Shown in pieces: positions 32,358 to 32,851 of a stretch of DNA of 32,851 nucleotides. Within the stretch, counting starts at the first letter, position 1. Every line of letters starts with the position of its first letter. The DNA lies in assembly GCA_903907555.1 (NCBI GenBank), contig CAIVOO010000042.1, positions 1-32,851 of the forward strand, given 5' to 3'. The translations under genes were made by a program, and so were the position numbers. The notes below the pieces were generated by a model. That model was not told the DNA's origin. It was given only the letters and a program-made list of their open reading frames with translations, and did no database searches. The stretch comes from an uncultured archaeon. GTDB lineage: Archaea > Nanobdellota > Nanobdellia > Woesearchaeales > CAIVOO01.

Positions 32358-32851
32358 GAAGCTTTCTTTATCACAAGCGGATTCTGTTCTGTAGGCTTTG
32401 TAAGCTTGTCGCAGTAATAGCATCTAAGCACATGATTATTTTTGTCTTCAACATAAAATCTAGACGGTGTGTGCTCATTGTGTTCTGGCCTTGTTATGCA
32501 CGAAGGATTGCTGCACTGCGCGATATTGCCAATCATCCTTCCAAGCTCATACCGGAACTTGCTTTGCAGTTTTCCATCCCTTATGTAATTGATAGTCGCT
32601 TCAGGAGCCAAGAGGCTGATTATTGACAATCTTTCCTCGTCCAATTCCAAAAGCCCGTCGTATTTTACAAGGTCTTTCTTGCCTAATTTTCCAGAATGAA
32701 GCCTTGAGCCTGTGTATTCTGGAACGTCTGTGATTTCCAAAAGCTGGACAAGCTTCTTCGCAGTGCCTTCCGGAAGCCTGTCAATGACAACACCGTTTCC
32801 GTCTATTCTTCCAACCTTGTAGGATTTCCTGTCTTTTTGCGAGCTGTCAAA
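32354..32851 (-). CDS. pyrI: Aspartate carbamoyltransferase regulatory chain (PyrI) or PyrB-PyrI fusion, 5' end outside the window
   Basis: Regulatory subunit of aspartate carbamoyltransferase, which binds nucleotide effectors and contacts the catalytic PyrB chain. Recognisable segments are KVGRIDGNGVVIDRLPEGT at the N-terminus of the allosteric domain, ELDEERLSIISLLAPEATIN, and a zinc site of CSNPSC and CYYC. The frame is open to the window end. There is no ATG, GTG or TTG in the 37 codons before the internal TTG at 32740, and 12 residues (FDSSQKDRKSYK) precede the usual PyrI beginning. So either PyrI has an N-terminal extension or it is fused to PyrB, as in Thermotoga. Its stop overlaps the pyrDK start by ATGA. 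Confidence 0.9.
   Translation of the reverse strand, partial: FDSSQKDRKSYKVGRIDGNGVVIDRLPEGTAKKLVQLLEITDVPEYTGSRLHSGKLGKKDLVKYDGLLELDEERLSIISLLAPEATINYIRDGKLQSKFRYELGRMIGNIAQCSNPSCITRPEHNEHTPSRFYVEDKNNHVLRCYYCDKLTKPTEQNPLVIKKAS

Noticed and set aside
32358-32423. N-terminal extension of PyrDK to 32423
   Set aside because: The extra 22 residues lie in the pyrI coding region and do not look like the start of PyrD. ATG 32357 gives the usual overlap and N-terminus.
32354-32740. PyrI starting at TTG 32740
   Set aside because: The frame upstream continues with recognisable PyrI residues (KVGRIDGNGVVIDRL), so this TTG is an internal Leu codon.
1-32851. CRISPR arrays, tRNA or rRNA genes, insertion sequences, integrases
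   Set aside because: No regularly spaced repeats, no recognisable tRNA fold or rRNA stretch, and no transposase or integrase motif was seen on either strand.

Overview
The window reads as archaeal DNA. AT-rich TATA boxes lie about 25-30 bases upstream of several genes, two or three of them placed for leaderless transcripts. The surface proteins have N-terminal signal peptides and C-terminal transmembrane anchors, the GC content is moderate to low, and genes are very tightly packed. The style (glycine-rich surface proteins, compact operons, an archaeal-type PyrI) fits a DPANN-like lineage such as Woesearchaeota or Pacearchaeota. That placement is inference, because no marker gene is present.

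Layout. (1) 1-4459, plus strand: end of a phosphate uptake operon, pstS (cut by the window edge)-pstC-pstA-pstB, followed one base later by a CysN/EF-Tu-like GTPase where phoU would often be. (2) 4446-5216, minus: a class I methyltransferase, divergent from the glycan operon. (3) 5304-19527, plus: twelve genes with every junction either a 4-base ATGA overlap or a single-base gap. They encode a polyprenyl-phosphate-sugar-synthase-like GT2, a polytopic GT-C-like protein, two GT4 enzymes, a TIM-barrel isomerase-like protein, a radical SAM/SPASM protein, a GT-A-like enzyme, a GT10-FkbM fusion, two paralogous GT8 enzymes, a PIG-L-type deacetylase and a GT2. (4) 19530-21008, minus: a two-gene ABC-2 polysaccharide exporter, preceded by a leader that can fold into a four-way junction. 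(5) 21288-29526: two large secreted, membrane-anchored surface proteins (a beta-helix protein and a subtilase) sharing a C-terminal module, with a minus-strand methyltransferase between them. (6) 29519-32851, minus: pyrimidine operon pyrI (or a pyrBI fusion, cut by the window edge), a pyrD-pyrK fusion, and pyrC.

How it works together: regions 2-4 look like a complete system that builds a surface glycan or glycoprotein sugar on a lipid carrier and exports it. The sequon-rich proteins of region 5 are plausible acceptors. The pst and pyr genes flank this accessory locus as housekeeping functions.

The most unusual signal is a short C-terminal peptide shared by six otherwise unrelated enzymes of the glycan operon (GT-A-like, GT10-FkbM, two GT8, PIG-L, GT2). 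A seventh copy is inserted inside the GT10 domain. In an ungapped 20-residue alignment of all seven copies, eight positions are identical or conservatively substituted. It looks like a common docking or membrane-targeting tag. The second is the cloverleaf-like leader, with a start-codon hairpin, in front of the exporter.
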